Shown here one piece after another: positions 24,001-31,482 of a stretch of DNA of 64,000 nt (position 1 is the stretch's first letter; each line of letters opens with the position of its first letter). The notes beneath the pieces are model-generated. The model ran no database searches, had not been told where the DNA came from, and saw only the letters and a list, made by a program, of their open reading frames with translations. Source of the stretch: Acetobacteraceae bacterium (GTDB lineage Bacteria; Pseudomonadota; Alphaproteobacteria; Acetobacterales; Acetobacteraceae); the NCBI GenBank assembly GCA_027451405.1, contig DAIDJM010000003.1, positions 1 through 64,000 of the forward strand, read 5' to 3'. Both the position numbers and the translations under genes were made by a program.

Positions 24001-26571
24001 TTCGCGCCCGGCGACCAGATCGTGCTGGCCGGAAGCCTGCTCACCGGCGTGAGCTACGCGCCGGGCAGCGGCGGGATCGGCACGCTCACGCTCAGCTATG
24101 GCGGCCAGGCGGTGGGTTCGTTGTTGCTGGCCGGGAACTATGCCGGGGACGTGTTCTCGCTGCTGCCGGACGGGAGCGGAACGGCGATCGTGGTGAATGG
24201 CGGAGGCGGAGGCCCCTCGGGCGGGACCGCGACGCCGGACCAATATGTCTGGACCGGGGCGGCGGCGGACGGGCTCTGGAACGATGCCGGGAACTGGCAG
24301 GATCGGAGCGCGGGGCTCGATCCGGCGGCGGTGGCGCCGGGGCTGAACGATCTGGTCACCATCGTCGGCCCCGCCTCGGGGCTGCTCGCGATCGCGGGGC
24401 CGGCGGACGCGGCCTCGCTCACGCTTGTGGGCGGGGTGGCGCTGGCGGGCGCCTATGCGGTGGGGGCGCTCAGCGTCGCGGGGACGCTGGTGCTGGGCCC
24501 GGCCGGAACGCTGACCGCCGCGAGCGGCGTCCTTGCGGGGAGCGTGCTGGGCGAGGGGGGCACGCTCAGCCTTTCCGGGACCGCGACGCTCGGGCCGACG
24601 GGCGCGCTCGATGCGATGTCGGGCGCATGGCTCGAGATGGGGTCGCTGACGCTGGACGGGGGCGTGGTCGCGACCGACGCTGCGGGATCGGTGGAGATCG
24701 GCACGGGCGGCGGGCCGGTGGCCGGGGCGATCACGGTCGATCCGGGGGCGGAACTGGCCGGTAACGGACGGGTCGGGCTCGGCGGGCGGATCGTCGATGA
24801 CGGGATGATCGCGGCCTCGGGGGGCACGCTCTCGCTCGGCGCGGTGAGCGGGAGCGGGACGCTCGAGATCGGCGTGGGGGCGACGCTGGCGCTCGAGGCG
24901 GGCGCGGCCGGGGTGGTGATCGATTTCGCGGGGCCCGGAACGCTCGCGATCGCGCCGGGGGCGATGCCGCAGGCCGCGATCGCCGATTTCACCGCCGGCG
25001 ACGCGATCGTGCTGCCGCTCAGTGGTATTACGGGGACGCAATATACGCAGACGGCGCCCGGCCTCGGCACGCTCGCGTTGCTGGCCGGCAATCAGGTGGC
25101 CGGCACGCTGACGCTGCTCGGCGTCGGCAGCGGCCAGAGTTTCACCATCACGACCGGGCCCGGCTCGACCGTGTTGACAACAGAGCCCGCAACGAACGGG
25201 ACCGGAGGCACCATGGGACAGCAGGGAAATTATCAATCGGGACCGGAGGATGCCGGCACTTTCGTGGCCAGCCTGCCCTATTACCAGCAATATTGGGTGG
25301 GGCACGTTCTGGGGATGGGCAGTTCGAGCGGGGCGCTCGAGGCCTATCTGCAGGTCTCGCCGGACGGCGTGACCTGGGGCGCGTATCAGCCATTCTACGG
25401 CAATGTCGGGATCGATGCCGCGGCCTCGGCCTATCAGAAGATCGTGGTGCCGTCGGGCTATATCGCGATGCTGGCGCAGGGCAGCGAGCCGCTCACGATC
25501 GTGGACTGGAATGCGTTGCCGGCGGTGCTGGTGGGCAATGCCGGGATCGATTCGATTTTCGGCGCGACCGGCGACACGATCGTGGGCGGCACCGGCCCGG
25601 GCGATCTGCTGTGGGCGGACGGCGCGACCGGCACCATTATCGGTTCTGCCAACGATACGATCATCACGGGGCAGGGCAATGACAGCGTGCAGAGCTCCAC
25701 GGGGCGCAGCCTGATTTTCGTGGGCTCCGGACAGGATTCGGTGCAGAGCAACGGCAGCGACACGGTGATCTGCACGTCCAACGAGGTCAGCGCCTCGACC
25801 GTGACGGCGGCAGGCAGCGACGTGATCTGGGGCCCCAATCTCGGCCAGCTCACTTTCGTGGGCGGCGCCGGCGCCAGCACGGTCGTGGGCGGCAGCGGCA
25901 CGACGATTTTTCACGGCGGCAGCGGATCGGGCGGTGTTTTCTGGGGGTATCGCGCGGCGCTCGCGGAATATATCGGCGGCAGCGGGTCGGCGACCGTGGT
26001 CGGCGGCACCGGCGCGCTCGACGTGGTGGGCGGGGCCGGCAACATCACGGTATTCGGCGGCACCGGTTACGCCGACATTCAAGGTGCCGCGGGTGGAAGC
26101 CAGTATATCGTGGGCACGGGTCCGAGCGCGGTCGATGCCGCGTCGGGCAACGCGGTGTGGCTCGTGGGCGGCGCCAACAACACGCTCGTCGCGAGCGGCG
26201 GCAATGTCGTGCTGTCGGGCGGCGCCTCCTACGGCAACAACGAATACACGATCGGCGACGGACCCTGCACCGTGATCGGCGGCCATGGCAGCGATACCAT
26301 CAATACCGGGGGTGGTCCGGCCACCATTTTCGGCGGCAGCGGCAGCGCGCTCATCGCGTTTACCAACGGCGTGCCGCATGGCGCCGATCTGATCGCGAAC
26401 TTCAACGTGAATCTCGATAAGATCGGGCTATACGGCTATTCGGGCGGGGCCGCCGCGGTGCTGGCGACGCAGCACGTATCGGGCGGGAATACGTATCTGA
26501 CGTTGCAGGACGGGACGCAGCTGACCTTGCTTGGGGTGAGCGGGTTGAACGCGACGAATTTTGTGACGTGA
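21043..26571 (+). CDS. Giant Gly/Ala-rich repeat protein with RTX-like C-terminus (putative secreted adhesin)
   Basis: Up to 1842 residues, beginning at GTG 21043, or more likely at GTG 21085 (GAGG six bases upstream). Four modules of about 350 residues start near bases 21091, 22158, 23206 and 24238. Each opens with a W-rich block (YAWxGxGxxxWxxxxNWxDLT) and continues as short Gly/Thr beta-strand repeats ending in DxIDVxGSPI- and LTLLGNYxGQxF-like segments, suggesting a beta-solenoid. After a linker (about 25200-25530) come GG-rich RTX/haemolysin-like repeats (GGSGSATVVGGTGALDVVGG). The C-terminus (LTLQDGTQLTLLGVSGLNATNFVT) resembles type I secretion substrates. There is no signal peptide. 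No secretion genes lie nearby. Surface adhesion is an inference. Confidence 0.8.
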   Translation: MAITGPPRTTVEVPVSSYAWLAIGGGAWSLASNWNDLTDGIDPSLTVPGASDSVAIAGPSGTAIGTITGAGQAASAAFSGNTALAGSFALAQWALGSGGTGGLLDIGAAALLQSGTGTIASGSAIVGGTGASLSVAGTLTVGAGLSGLGAASAALDATGGAVVSVQSLVLDGSSASLFVDANSVLDVGGSGQAAASGALTVESGGTLSGFGNADAYGTLVNDGTIRASGGALMIGAAGGSGTLAIAAGALLVCNGRTGPGQTVDFLGAGGTLAFSTEADAPQGMLAGFAAGDAIDVLGSPISAASWSQTSASGGVLTLFYGNQVADSLTLLGNYGGQDFLVGGDGANGSLITLAAAGSGGGTLSGGTSTPDAYAWIGTGSAAWDNRLEWQDLSSGANPAAVAPGHNDLVTIAAPATQFIVVSGPGDAASLAVSGELALAGSFAVGTLAIGSGSAPGVVDLLPGTVLTAAQGTLANGALSAVGSGTTLSVAGTWALGGGPAGVGLPATTLSALSGATIALGGLVLGGGSGNTVVTDTTGRIEIGTLGGAAAGAVTVDPGATLAGNGSVNPFGNVVDNGTIAASGGTLTLGRVGGTGALSIGAGATLSLEAQTAVPIAFAGADGTLRIAGELAAPTGTLSGFAVGDAIDVVGDPITYAQFVAGSVTGTGTLVLSYDTTIVARIPVSGSFTGNFFAVTPDGAGGTDLVLTRGGGSGGSGGQGNADLLSWTNPVSGKWSQASNWTDLTTGQPATAPPGSLNAVLITGPSNGTFQTVGGPANCASLTLIGDNVLAQGYAVGTLTVGSGSTAGVVALSGTLASQSASILDGTLALTGIGDVWTDAGTLTLGSGAAGQGTASTLVSLTRSASVQTAGLVLGGGLGDTITVDPTAVFEVGTVGGAAAGAVTIDPGILVAGNGSLNPFGSVVDNGTLTAQGGTLALGATSGAGTITIAAEATLALGGGESVGIGFAGAGATLWLGAGTPAGVIDGFAPGDQIVLAGSLLTGVSYAPGSGGIGTLTLSYGGQAVGSLLLAGNYAGDVFSLLPDGSGTAIVVNGGGGGPSGGTATPDQYVWTGAAADGLWNDAGNWQDRSAGLDPAAVAPGLNDLVTIVGPASGLLAIAGPADAASLTLVGGVALAGAYAVGALSVAGTLVLGPAGTLTAASGVLAGSVLGEGGTLSLSGTATLGPTGALDAMSGAWLEMGSLTLDGGVVATDAAGSVEIGTGGGPVAGAITVDPGAELAGNGRVGLGGRIVDDGMIAASGGTLSLGAVSGSGTLEIGVGATLALEAGAAGVVIDFAGPGTLAIAPGAMPQAAIADFTAGDAIVLPLSGITGTQYTQTAPGLGTLALLAGNQVAGTLTLLGVGSGQSFTITTGPGSTVLTTEPATNGTGGTMGQQGNYQSGPEDAGTFVASLPYYQQYWVGHVLGMGSSSGALEAYLQVSPDGVTWGAYQPFYGNVGIDAAASAYQKIVVPSGYIAMLAQGSEPLTIVDWNALPAVLVGNAGIDSIFGATGDTIVGGTGPGDLLWADGATGTIIGSANDTIITGQGNDSVQSSTGRSLIFVGSGQDSVQSNGSDTVICTSNEVSASTVTAAGSDVIWGPNLGQLTFVGGAGASTVVGGSGTTIFHGGSGSGGVFWGYRAALAEYIGGSGSATVVGGTGALDVVGGAGNITVFGGTGYADIQGAAGGSQYIVGTGPSAVDAASGNAVWLVGGANNTLVASGGNVVLSGGASYGNNEYTIGDGPCTVIGGHGSDTINTGGGPATIFGGSGSALIAFTNGVPHGADLIANFNVNLDKIGLYGYSGGAAAVLATQHVSGGNTYLTLQDGTQLTLLGVSGLNATNFVT

Positions 26572-26578
26572 CAAAGAT

Positions 26579-26696
26579 GTTCTTTTTTTGAAAAAAAGAA
26601 CCAAAAAAACTTTCACTCGTATCGGACGAGGCGGTTGAAAGGCTTCGTCCTATACGAGACGAAGTCTTTTTGCTTCTTTTTCTTCAGAAAAAGAAG
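26579..26696. repeat. Element E3: A hairpin, central stem, B hairpin
   Basis: A hairpin at 26579-26601 (gttctttttttg type) and B hairpin at 26673-26696 (cttctttttcttcag type) flank a central stem (cgtatcggacg pairing with cgtcctatacg). It lies between convergent genes, and the order is inverted relative to E4 and E5. Its shape and site suggest a two-way transcription terminator. Confidence 0.8.
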
Positions 26697-26703
26697 AAAA
26701 CCT

Positions 26704-27171
26704 TCAGTTCAATTCCACCAGTGCTTCGACCTCGACCGCCGCGTCCAAAGGCAGCGAAGGCACGCCGACGGTGGAACGCGCATGGCGGCCGGCATCGCCG
26801 AAGATGTCGACCGCGAGATCGGACGCGCCGTTCATGACTTTCGGGTGGTCGGCGAAGCCGGGGGTGCAGGCGATGAAGCCGCCGAGGCGGAGGATGCGGC
26901 GGACGCGGTCGAGGTCGCCATCGCAGGCGGTTTGCAGGTGCGCGAGCAGGTTCAGCAGGCAGAGGCGGGCGGCGAACTGGCCGTCCTCGATCGTGACGGT
27001 GTCGCCGAGTTTGCCGGCGACCGCGAGCTTGCCGTTCTCCATGGGGAGCTGGCCGGAAAGGACGACGAGGTTCCCGGCATGGGTGAAGGGGACGTAGGTC
27101 GCGACCGGGGGCTGGGCTTTCGGCAGCGTGAGGCCGAGCTCGATCAGGCGGCGGGCGATGCGTCCGGACAT
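26704..27171 (-). CDS. RidA/YjgF-family protein
   Basis: 155 residues with the long-form RidA fold: LTLPKAQPPVATYVPFTHAGNLVVLSGQLPMENGK at the start, ARLCLLNLLAHLQTACDGDLDRVRRILRLGGFIACTPGF in the middle, and RSTVGVPSLPLDAAVEVEALVEL at the end. RidA proteins hydrolyse reactive enamines/imines; this YER057c/DUF1_3-like branch is less well studied and the typical catalytic Arg is not obvious in the SVGVP...LP segment. I took the ATG at 27171; a TTG at 27207 is less likely. It is monocistronic, convergent with the large repeat protein. Confidence 0.85.
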   Translation of the reverse strand: MSGRIARRLIELGLTLPKAQPPVATYVPFTHAGNLVVLSGQLPMENGKLAVAGKLGDTVTIEDGQFAARLCLLNLLAHLQTACDGDLDRVRRILRLGGFIACTPGFADHPKVMNGASDLAVDIFGDAGRHARSTVGVPSLPLDAAVEVEALVELN

Positions 27172-27232
27172 GGACGGCTTCGTTGCATCGCCCCAGGCGT
27201 TTGGCAAGCGCGGCGCAGGCCGCAGGCGTTTC

Positions 27233-27505
27233 TCAACCCCGTCGCATCCGATTCTTCTGCGCGATCGCCGCCGCGATCAGCGCGTAGGCGAGCAGCCTGA
27301 GCCAGTAGATCTGCGGCGCGTCGTTGCCCCATCCCGGAACGATGTGCGAGGCGACCCGCACGGCGCCGTCGAGCGCGAAGGAGGCGGCGAAGAGCGCGAA
27401 GAGCGGGTCGCGCGTGCGGCGCCAGAAGCGCAGGAACAGGATCGTGATGACGGCCGAGAGGGCGAACAGGGTGCCGGCCAGCAGGTCGTTTGCGCGCTCG
27501 ATCAT
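27233..27505 (-). CDS. Small membrane protein, DUF5985-like (1)
   Basis: 90 residues with three predicted membrane spans (LLAGTLFALSAVITILFLRFW; PLFALFAASFALDGAVRVA; YWLRLLAYALIAAAIAQKN). The pattern fits the DUF5985 family of small membrane proteins of unknown role. Nine bases separate it from the upstream paralogue, so it is the third gene of an operon with that paralogue and the winged-helix gene. Confidence 0.7.
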   Translation of the reverse strand: MIERANDLLAGTLFALSAVITILFLRFWRRTRDPLFALFAASFALDGAVRVASHIVPGWGNDAPQIYWLRLLAYALIAAAIAQKNRMRRG

Positions 27506-27514
27506 GACGGATCC

Positions 27515-27775
27515 CTATTCATCGGCGTCCCAGATCAGGCCGAACACCAGGATCGAGAGGGAAATGGCCGCGAGTAGGCCGCGATATGGCGAGAGGTCGA
27601 TTTGGGTGAAGACCAGCTTGTCCAGGACGAGCAGCAGATTGTCGGCGGCGAGACCGGCGAAGCAGAGCGTGCTCCAGAGCAGGATGCGCGAGCGCGAGGT
27701 TCGCCAGGCGGAGAACAGGAGCCGGGCGCAAATCGTGGCGGTCAGGGCGCAAAGCAGATAGTCGAGGGCGGCCAT
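27515..27775 (-). CDS. Small membrane protein, DUF5985-like (2)
   Basis: 86 residues, paralogous in layout to the next gene: LDYLLCALTATICARLLFSAWRTSRSRILLWSTLCFAGLAADNLLLVLDKLV, then LLAAISLSILVFGLIWDADE. It has three predicted spans with Arg-rich cytoplasmic loops. Its ATG overlaps the stop of the upstream regulator gene (TGATG), so it is translationally coupled. Function unknown. Confidence 0.7.
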   Translation of the reverse strand: MAALDYLLCALTATICARLLFSAWRTSRSRILLWSTLCFAGLAADNLLLVLDKLVFTQIDLSPYRGLLAAISLSILVFGLIWDADE

Positions 27776-28152
27776 CAACGCGGTTTCCGGAAGCGGAACG
27801 CTTCCGCGAAACTGATCGCGCCGCGTGGCCGCTGGTGGATGAGGTTCGTCACCGGAATGAGGTGCTGACGGTAGAACGCGGCCAGATTTGTCACGGTTTC
27901 GTGAAGCTCGGGCGGGTCGCATGCGTAGCGGTAGGCGCCGTCCCGCTCGGCGAGGAAGCCGTCCGCGGCGAGGCGGGCGAGCATCTCGGCCACGTCGGAT
28001 TCGCGCGCATAGAGACGCGCGGTGGTTTCCGCGACGGTCCAGCTCTTTTCGGGATTTTCGTAGAGCAGAAGGAGCGCTTCGAGTTGCGTCACCGAAAGGA
28101 TGTGGCGCAGCAGGAAGGCGCGCAGCTGCTTGGGTATGGTTTCGCCGGCCAC
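27775..28152 (-). CDS. Winged-helix (MarR-like) transcriptional regulator
   Basis: About 125 residues. LRAFLLRHILSVTQLEALLLLYENPEKSWTVAETTARLYARESDVAEMLARLAADGFLAERDGAYRYAC is a winged-helix DNA-binding domain with a wing-like turn. A C-terminal helix (LIHQRPRGAISFAEAFRFRKPR) follows. The start is uncertain: GTG at 28152 begins just before the domain, but the frame is open to 28254. It overlaps the first DUF5985-like gene and probably controls that operon, or its product responds to the membrane proteins; both are inferences. Confidence 0.65.
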   Translation of the reverse strand: MAGETIPKQLRAFLLRHILSVTQLEALLLLYENPEKSWTVAETTARLYARESDVAEMLARLAADGFLAERDGAYRYACDPPELHETVTNLAAFYRQHLIPVTNLIHQRPRGAISFAEAFRFRKPR

Positions 28153-28238
28153 GGGGCGATCAGGCGCGGGAGCGACGCGGGGACACGCGGGCGAGGATGG
28201 CCAGGCGCGCCGCGCTGTCAATGCGTGTTGCCGGGATT

Positions 28239-28961
28239 TTAGATGTTGGCGCACCGGAATGGATGGCGGTGCGGCGGGCCGGCGGCGAAGGCGAGATGGG
28301 GCGTTTCGCCGGCGGCGCCGATGGCGACGAGAGAGGCGCTGCTCGTGCCGAATGATTGCGATTCAGGAATATTGAGCGCGGCGCCGGCGGGCCCTTCGCG
28401 GTCGGCGAGGAGGCTGGGCCAGGCGCGCCAGTCGGGCGGCGCCGGAGGCTCGGCGGCGGCGAAGCGGGGATGGTGGCGGGCGATCCTGGGGTCGGCCGGA
28501 TCGTCGGGGTCGCCGGCGGTGATCATGTGCAGCCCGGGAGCGAGGGGCAGGAGGGCCGGGCGGCGAGCGCCGGTGTGGGAGACGCACCAGGCGGTCTCGC
28601 GGTCGGCGAGGACCAGGTTGAAGGGGCGGTAGGCGGCGAGGTCGCGGTCGGCGAGCGCCTTCGCGGCGGCTTCGGCGGTCGGGTGGGAGAGCGCGAGCAG
28701 CGGGAGCGTGCCGCGGCTCGATTTGCCGGGGGCGGGGCCGAGACTGCCGGCGCGATTGAGGATCGCGGCGATCTGGCCGTCGGTGCGCAGCGCGAGCCAG
28801 GTGCCGCCTGCCAGCGTGTCGCGGGGGGCGATGACGGTCGGCTGGCCGGGCCAGTGAAAGCCCGGTGGCTCCCAGGGACGGCTGAGGATTTCGTCGCGGT
28901 TGGCGGCGGCGAGCAGCGGCCAGGCGGTCCCGGGGCGGTGAAGCAGGATCAGCGTGCACAC
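28239..28961 (-). CDS. NRDE/TANGO2 family protein
   Basis: 240 residues starting MCTLILLHRP, with the family NRDE signature (LLAAANRDEILSRPWEPP) and GGTWLALRTDGQIAAILNRAG. TANGO2-type proteins are Ntn-hydrolase-like, with Cys2 as possible nucleophile, and have been linked to haem and lipid handling in other organisms. The exact role in bacteria is unsettled. It is next to a lipid-kinase gene on the same strand, 20 bases away, so the two probably share a transcript. Confidence 0.85.
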   Translation of the reverse strand: MCTLILLHRPGTAWPLLAAANRDEILSRPWEPPGFHWPGQPTVIAPRDTLAGGTWLALRTDGQIAAILNRAGSLGPAPGKSSRGTLPLLALSHPTAEAAAKALADRDLAAYRPFNLVLADRETAWCVSHTGARRPALLPLAPGLHMITAGDPDDPADPRIARHHPRFAAAEPPAPPDWRAWPSLLADREGPAGAALNIPESQSFGTSSASLVAIGAAGETPHLAFAAGPPHRHPFRCANI

Positions 28962-28981
28962 GCGCCGGAAGATAGGCGCGA

Positions 28982-29905
28982 TCAGGGGGCGATCACGGTG
29001 AGCGCGCCGGGGCGGAGGCGAAAACGGAGCGGCGGGGCGAGCAGGTGGGGTTCGCCGTCGAGCAGGACGTGGAGCGCGGAGACGTTGCTTTCGAGGACGA
29101 TTTCGCGGCCCCGCAAGGTGGCGATGCGGTCGCTGCTCGTGGTGCGGCCGCGCGCCAGGTCGGGGAGCATGCCGAGCAGCCGGCCGCGCACGATGTAGGC
29201 GGCGAGGCGGCCGCCATCGAGGCGGCTGCGGCCGAAGGCACGGCCGGTGCGGTCGTCGAGCGGGTTGACCGTGATGGTGAGCGACGGCGTGCGGATGGGG
29301 ACGCGGCGGCCGTCGATCGTGAGGCGGGCGCGGAGCTGGGGTTCGCGGCGCAGCGCCCGGAGCGCGGCGCGGCCGAAACGGACCCAGGCGCGCGGGCCGT
29401 TGCCGAGGGCGCGGCCCTGTTCGCGATGGCGCGCCAGGCGGGCGGGGGTGCCGAGCATGGCGGCGCAGAGAAAGGGCGCGTCGCCCAGCATGCCGACATC
29501 GATGCGGCGGCGGCGTCCCTCGGTGATGACCGCCAGCGCGGCTTCCTGGTTGCCGATCGGCAGGCCGAGATCGCGGGCGAGCAGGTCCATGGTGCCGGCG
29601 GGCACGATGCCGAGCGCGGTGTCGGCGCCGGCGAGCGCGCGGGCGGCACAGGCGATGGTGCCGTCCCCGCCGGCGACCGCCACGATGTCGGCACCGCTGG
29701 CGGCGGCTTCGGCGATGCGCTCGGGCAGCGGGCGGGGCGCGATCTCGACCAGGTCGAAGCCGGCCTCACGGACAAGTGTTTGCGTCGCGGCGGCGGTTTC
29801 GGGACGGGCGAGCAGGGCGCCGGCCTTCTCATTCAGAACCAGCGCGAGGCGTTTGCGGGGTGCAAGTGAATGCGGCGTTTCGCCGCCGCGCAAGCTTGTT
29901 GCCAT
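28982..29905 (-). CDS. Diacylglycerol/sphingosine kinase-like lipid kinase
   Basis: 307 residues of the DAGK catalytic family: LALVLNEKAGAL at the N-terminus, the nucleotide loop VAVAGGDGTIACAARALAG and LGIVPAGTMDLLARDLGLP, followed by the second beta domain (TITVNPLDDRTGRAFGRSRLDGGRLAAYIVRGRLLGML). AGGATCGG lies upstream of the ATG. It phosphorylates a lipid alcohol using ATP; the substrate cannot be told from sequence. It is upstream of the TANGO2-like gene. Confidence 0.88.
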   Translation of the reverse strand: MATSLRGGETPHSLAPRKRLALVLNEKAGALLARPETAAATQTLVREAGFDLVEIAPRPLPERIAEAAASGADIVAVAGGDGTIACAARALAGADTALGIVPAGTMDLLARDLGLPIGNQEAALAVITEGRRRRIDVGMLGDAPFLCAAMLGTPARLARHREQGRALGNGPRAWVRFGRAALRALRREPQLRARLTIDGRRVPIRTPSLTITVNPLDDRTGRAFGRSRLDGGRLAAYIVRGRLLGMLPDLARGRTTSSDRIATLRGREIVLESNVSALHVLLDGEPHLLAPPLRFRLRPGALTVIAP

Positions 29906-29966
29906 TTCCGATCCTTGAGGGTCGCGTCATGGACAAAACGCGGGACCGGGAAGAAGGTGCCGCCCA

Positions 29967-31280
29967 ATGCGCGCCCCCGTCGTTAGTGGCGCGGACAAAT
30001 CAGCCACGGATCGCCAGACCATGGATCTCTTCTCGGGCCCGTTCTTCGAACAGGCGCGCCGGCAGTTCCACGTGATCGCCGACTATCTCGAAATACCCGA
30101 CGACGAACGCGACCGGCTGCTGCTGCCCAAGCGCGCGGTGGCCGTCGCCTGCCCGATCCATCGCGATGACGGGACGACCGCAGTGTTCATGGGCTACCGC
30201 GTCCAGCACCATCTGACGATGGGGCCGACCAAGGGGGGAACGCGGTATGCGCCCGACCTGCATATGGGGGAGGTGGCCGCGCTCGCGATTTCGATGAGCT
30301 GGAAATGCGCGCTGGCCGGATTGCCGTATGGGGGCGCGAAAGGCGGGGTCGCGGTCGATCCGCATGCGCTCTCCAAGCGCGAGCTCGAGGCGGTATCGCG
30401 GCGCTACATGCAGGAGCTGATCCCGTTCGTGGGCGCCAAGGTCGATGTGATGGCGCCGGACATGGGGACCAACGAGCAGACCATGGCCTGGTACATGGAT
30501 ACCTACTCCATGTATCACGGGCAGACCGTGACCGAGATCGTGACCGGCAAGCCGGTGGGGGCGGGCGGCACGGTGGGGCGGCGCGAGGCGACGGGACGCG
30601 GCGTCGTGCATCTCGTGGGGCGCGCGATGGAGCGGCTGCAGCTCTCGCCCGGCCATGCGACCGCGATCGTGCAGGGTTTCGGCAATGTCGGCAGTGTCAC
30701 GGCGCAGACCCTGGTGCAGCAGGGCGTGAAGGTGATCGGGGTTTCGGATCACACTTCCTGCTATTTCGACAAGAACGGGCTCGATATTCCGGCGATGATC
30801 AAGCACGCCGATCTGCATGGGTGCCTGCGCGGGTTTTCGAGCGAGCTCGAATTCGACCCGCATGAGCTGCTGATCCAGAAATGCGACATTCTCGTGCCGG
30901 CGGCGATGGAGCGGGTGATCACCGAGAAGAACGCGCCGCACCTGAAATGCCGGATTCTGGCGGAAGGCGCGAACGGGCCGACGACGCCGGAAGCGGATCG
31001 GATATTGGCCGAGCGGAACGGGGAGGTCTTCGTGATCCCCGATATTCTCTGCAACGCCGGCGGCGTGGTGGTGAGCTATTTCGAGTGGGTGCAGGATCTG
31101 CAGCAATTGTTCTGGACCGAGCCGGAGGTGCGGGACCGTCTCAATCGGATCCTCGAGCGGGCGTTTCAGGCGGTGATGCACCGGGCGGAGCGGGATCACG
31201 TGCCGCACCGGACGGCGGCGATGGCGATCGGGGTGGAGAAGGTACGGCGGGCCAAGCAGACGCGGGGGTTGTTTCCGTAG
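29967..31280 (+). CDS. Glu/Leu/Phe/Val-type glutamate dehydrogenase
   Basis: 437 residues. The substrate domain carries GYRVQHHLTMGPTKGGTRYAPD and the catalytic Lys block MSWKCALAGLPYGGAKGGV. DVMAPDMGTNEQTMAWYMDTYS holds the catalytic Asp. The Rossmann domain has VQGFGNVGSVTAQTLVQQG. It interconverts glutamate and 2-oxoglutarate plus ammonium. The start could be the ATG at 29967 or 30021. It stands alone, followed by repeat R3. glnA and glnB lie further along the window. Confidence 0.92.
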   Translation: MRAPVVSGADKSATDRQTMDLFSGPFFEQARRQFHVIADYLEIPDDERDRLLLPKRAVAVACPIHRDDGTTAVFMGYRVQHHLTMGPTKGGTRYAPDLHMGEVAALAISMSWKCALAGLPYGGAKGGVAVDPHALSKRELEAVSRRYMQELIPFVGAKVDVMAPDMGTNEQTMAWYMDTYSMYHGQTVTEIVTGKPVGAGGTVGRREATGRGVVHLVGRAMERLQLSPGHATAIVQGFGNVGSVTAQTLVQQGVKVIGVSDHTSCYFDKNGLDIPAMIKHADLHGCLRGFSSELEFDPHELLIQKCDILVPAAMERVITEKNAPHLKCRILAEGANGPTTPEADRILAERNGEVFVIPDILCNAGGVVVSYFEWVQDLQQLFWTEPEVRDRLNRILERAFQAVMHRAERDHVPHRTAAMAIGVEKVRRAKQTRGLFP

Positions 31281-31305
31281 AGCGGAGGGCGGTGGGTGGA
31301 GGCTT

Positions 31306-31449
31306 AGAGCGTGTTTGAGAACCGCTTCTGGCGGCCGTCTGACGGCGATTTTCTGCGCTCCGGTGCTCACGGGCATTGAGCCCGCTCCGCTCCGGTGCTC
31401 GAAAATCACCGCCAGCCGACAAACCAGAACCGGTTCTCAAACACGCTCT
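31306..31449. repeat. Repeat R3, full 144-bp palindromic copy
   Basis: Ends agagcgtgtttgagaaccg and its complement (cggttctcaaacacgctct) give terminal inverted repeats of over 20 bp. Inside are ctccggtgctcacgggcatt and a second gctccggtgctc. It is nearly identical to 20648-20785. It lies between the convergent glutamate dehydrogenase and SDR genes. Confidence 0.8.
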
Positions 31450-31482
31450 TAGAGCGGGCGTTTTGCTCTGTCTTGCTGTCTC

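Noticed and set aside
22831-26379. Long antisense open frame (1182 codons) opposite the giant repeat protein
   Set aside because: Arg/Ala/His-rich with no family features. It is the mirror of a biased GC-rich repeat gene, whose sense frame has clear modules.
21043-26571. CRISPR or tandem DNA repeats in the giant gene
   Set aside because: The periodicity is at protein level (units of over 1 kb, diverged). There are no short identical direct repeats with spacers anywhere in the window.
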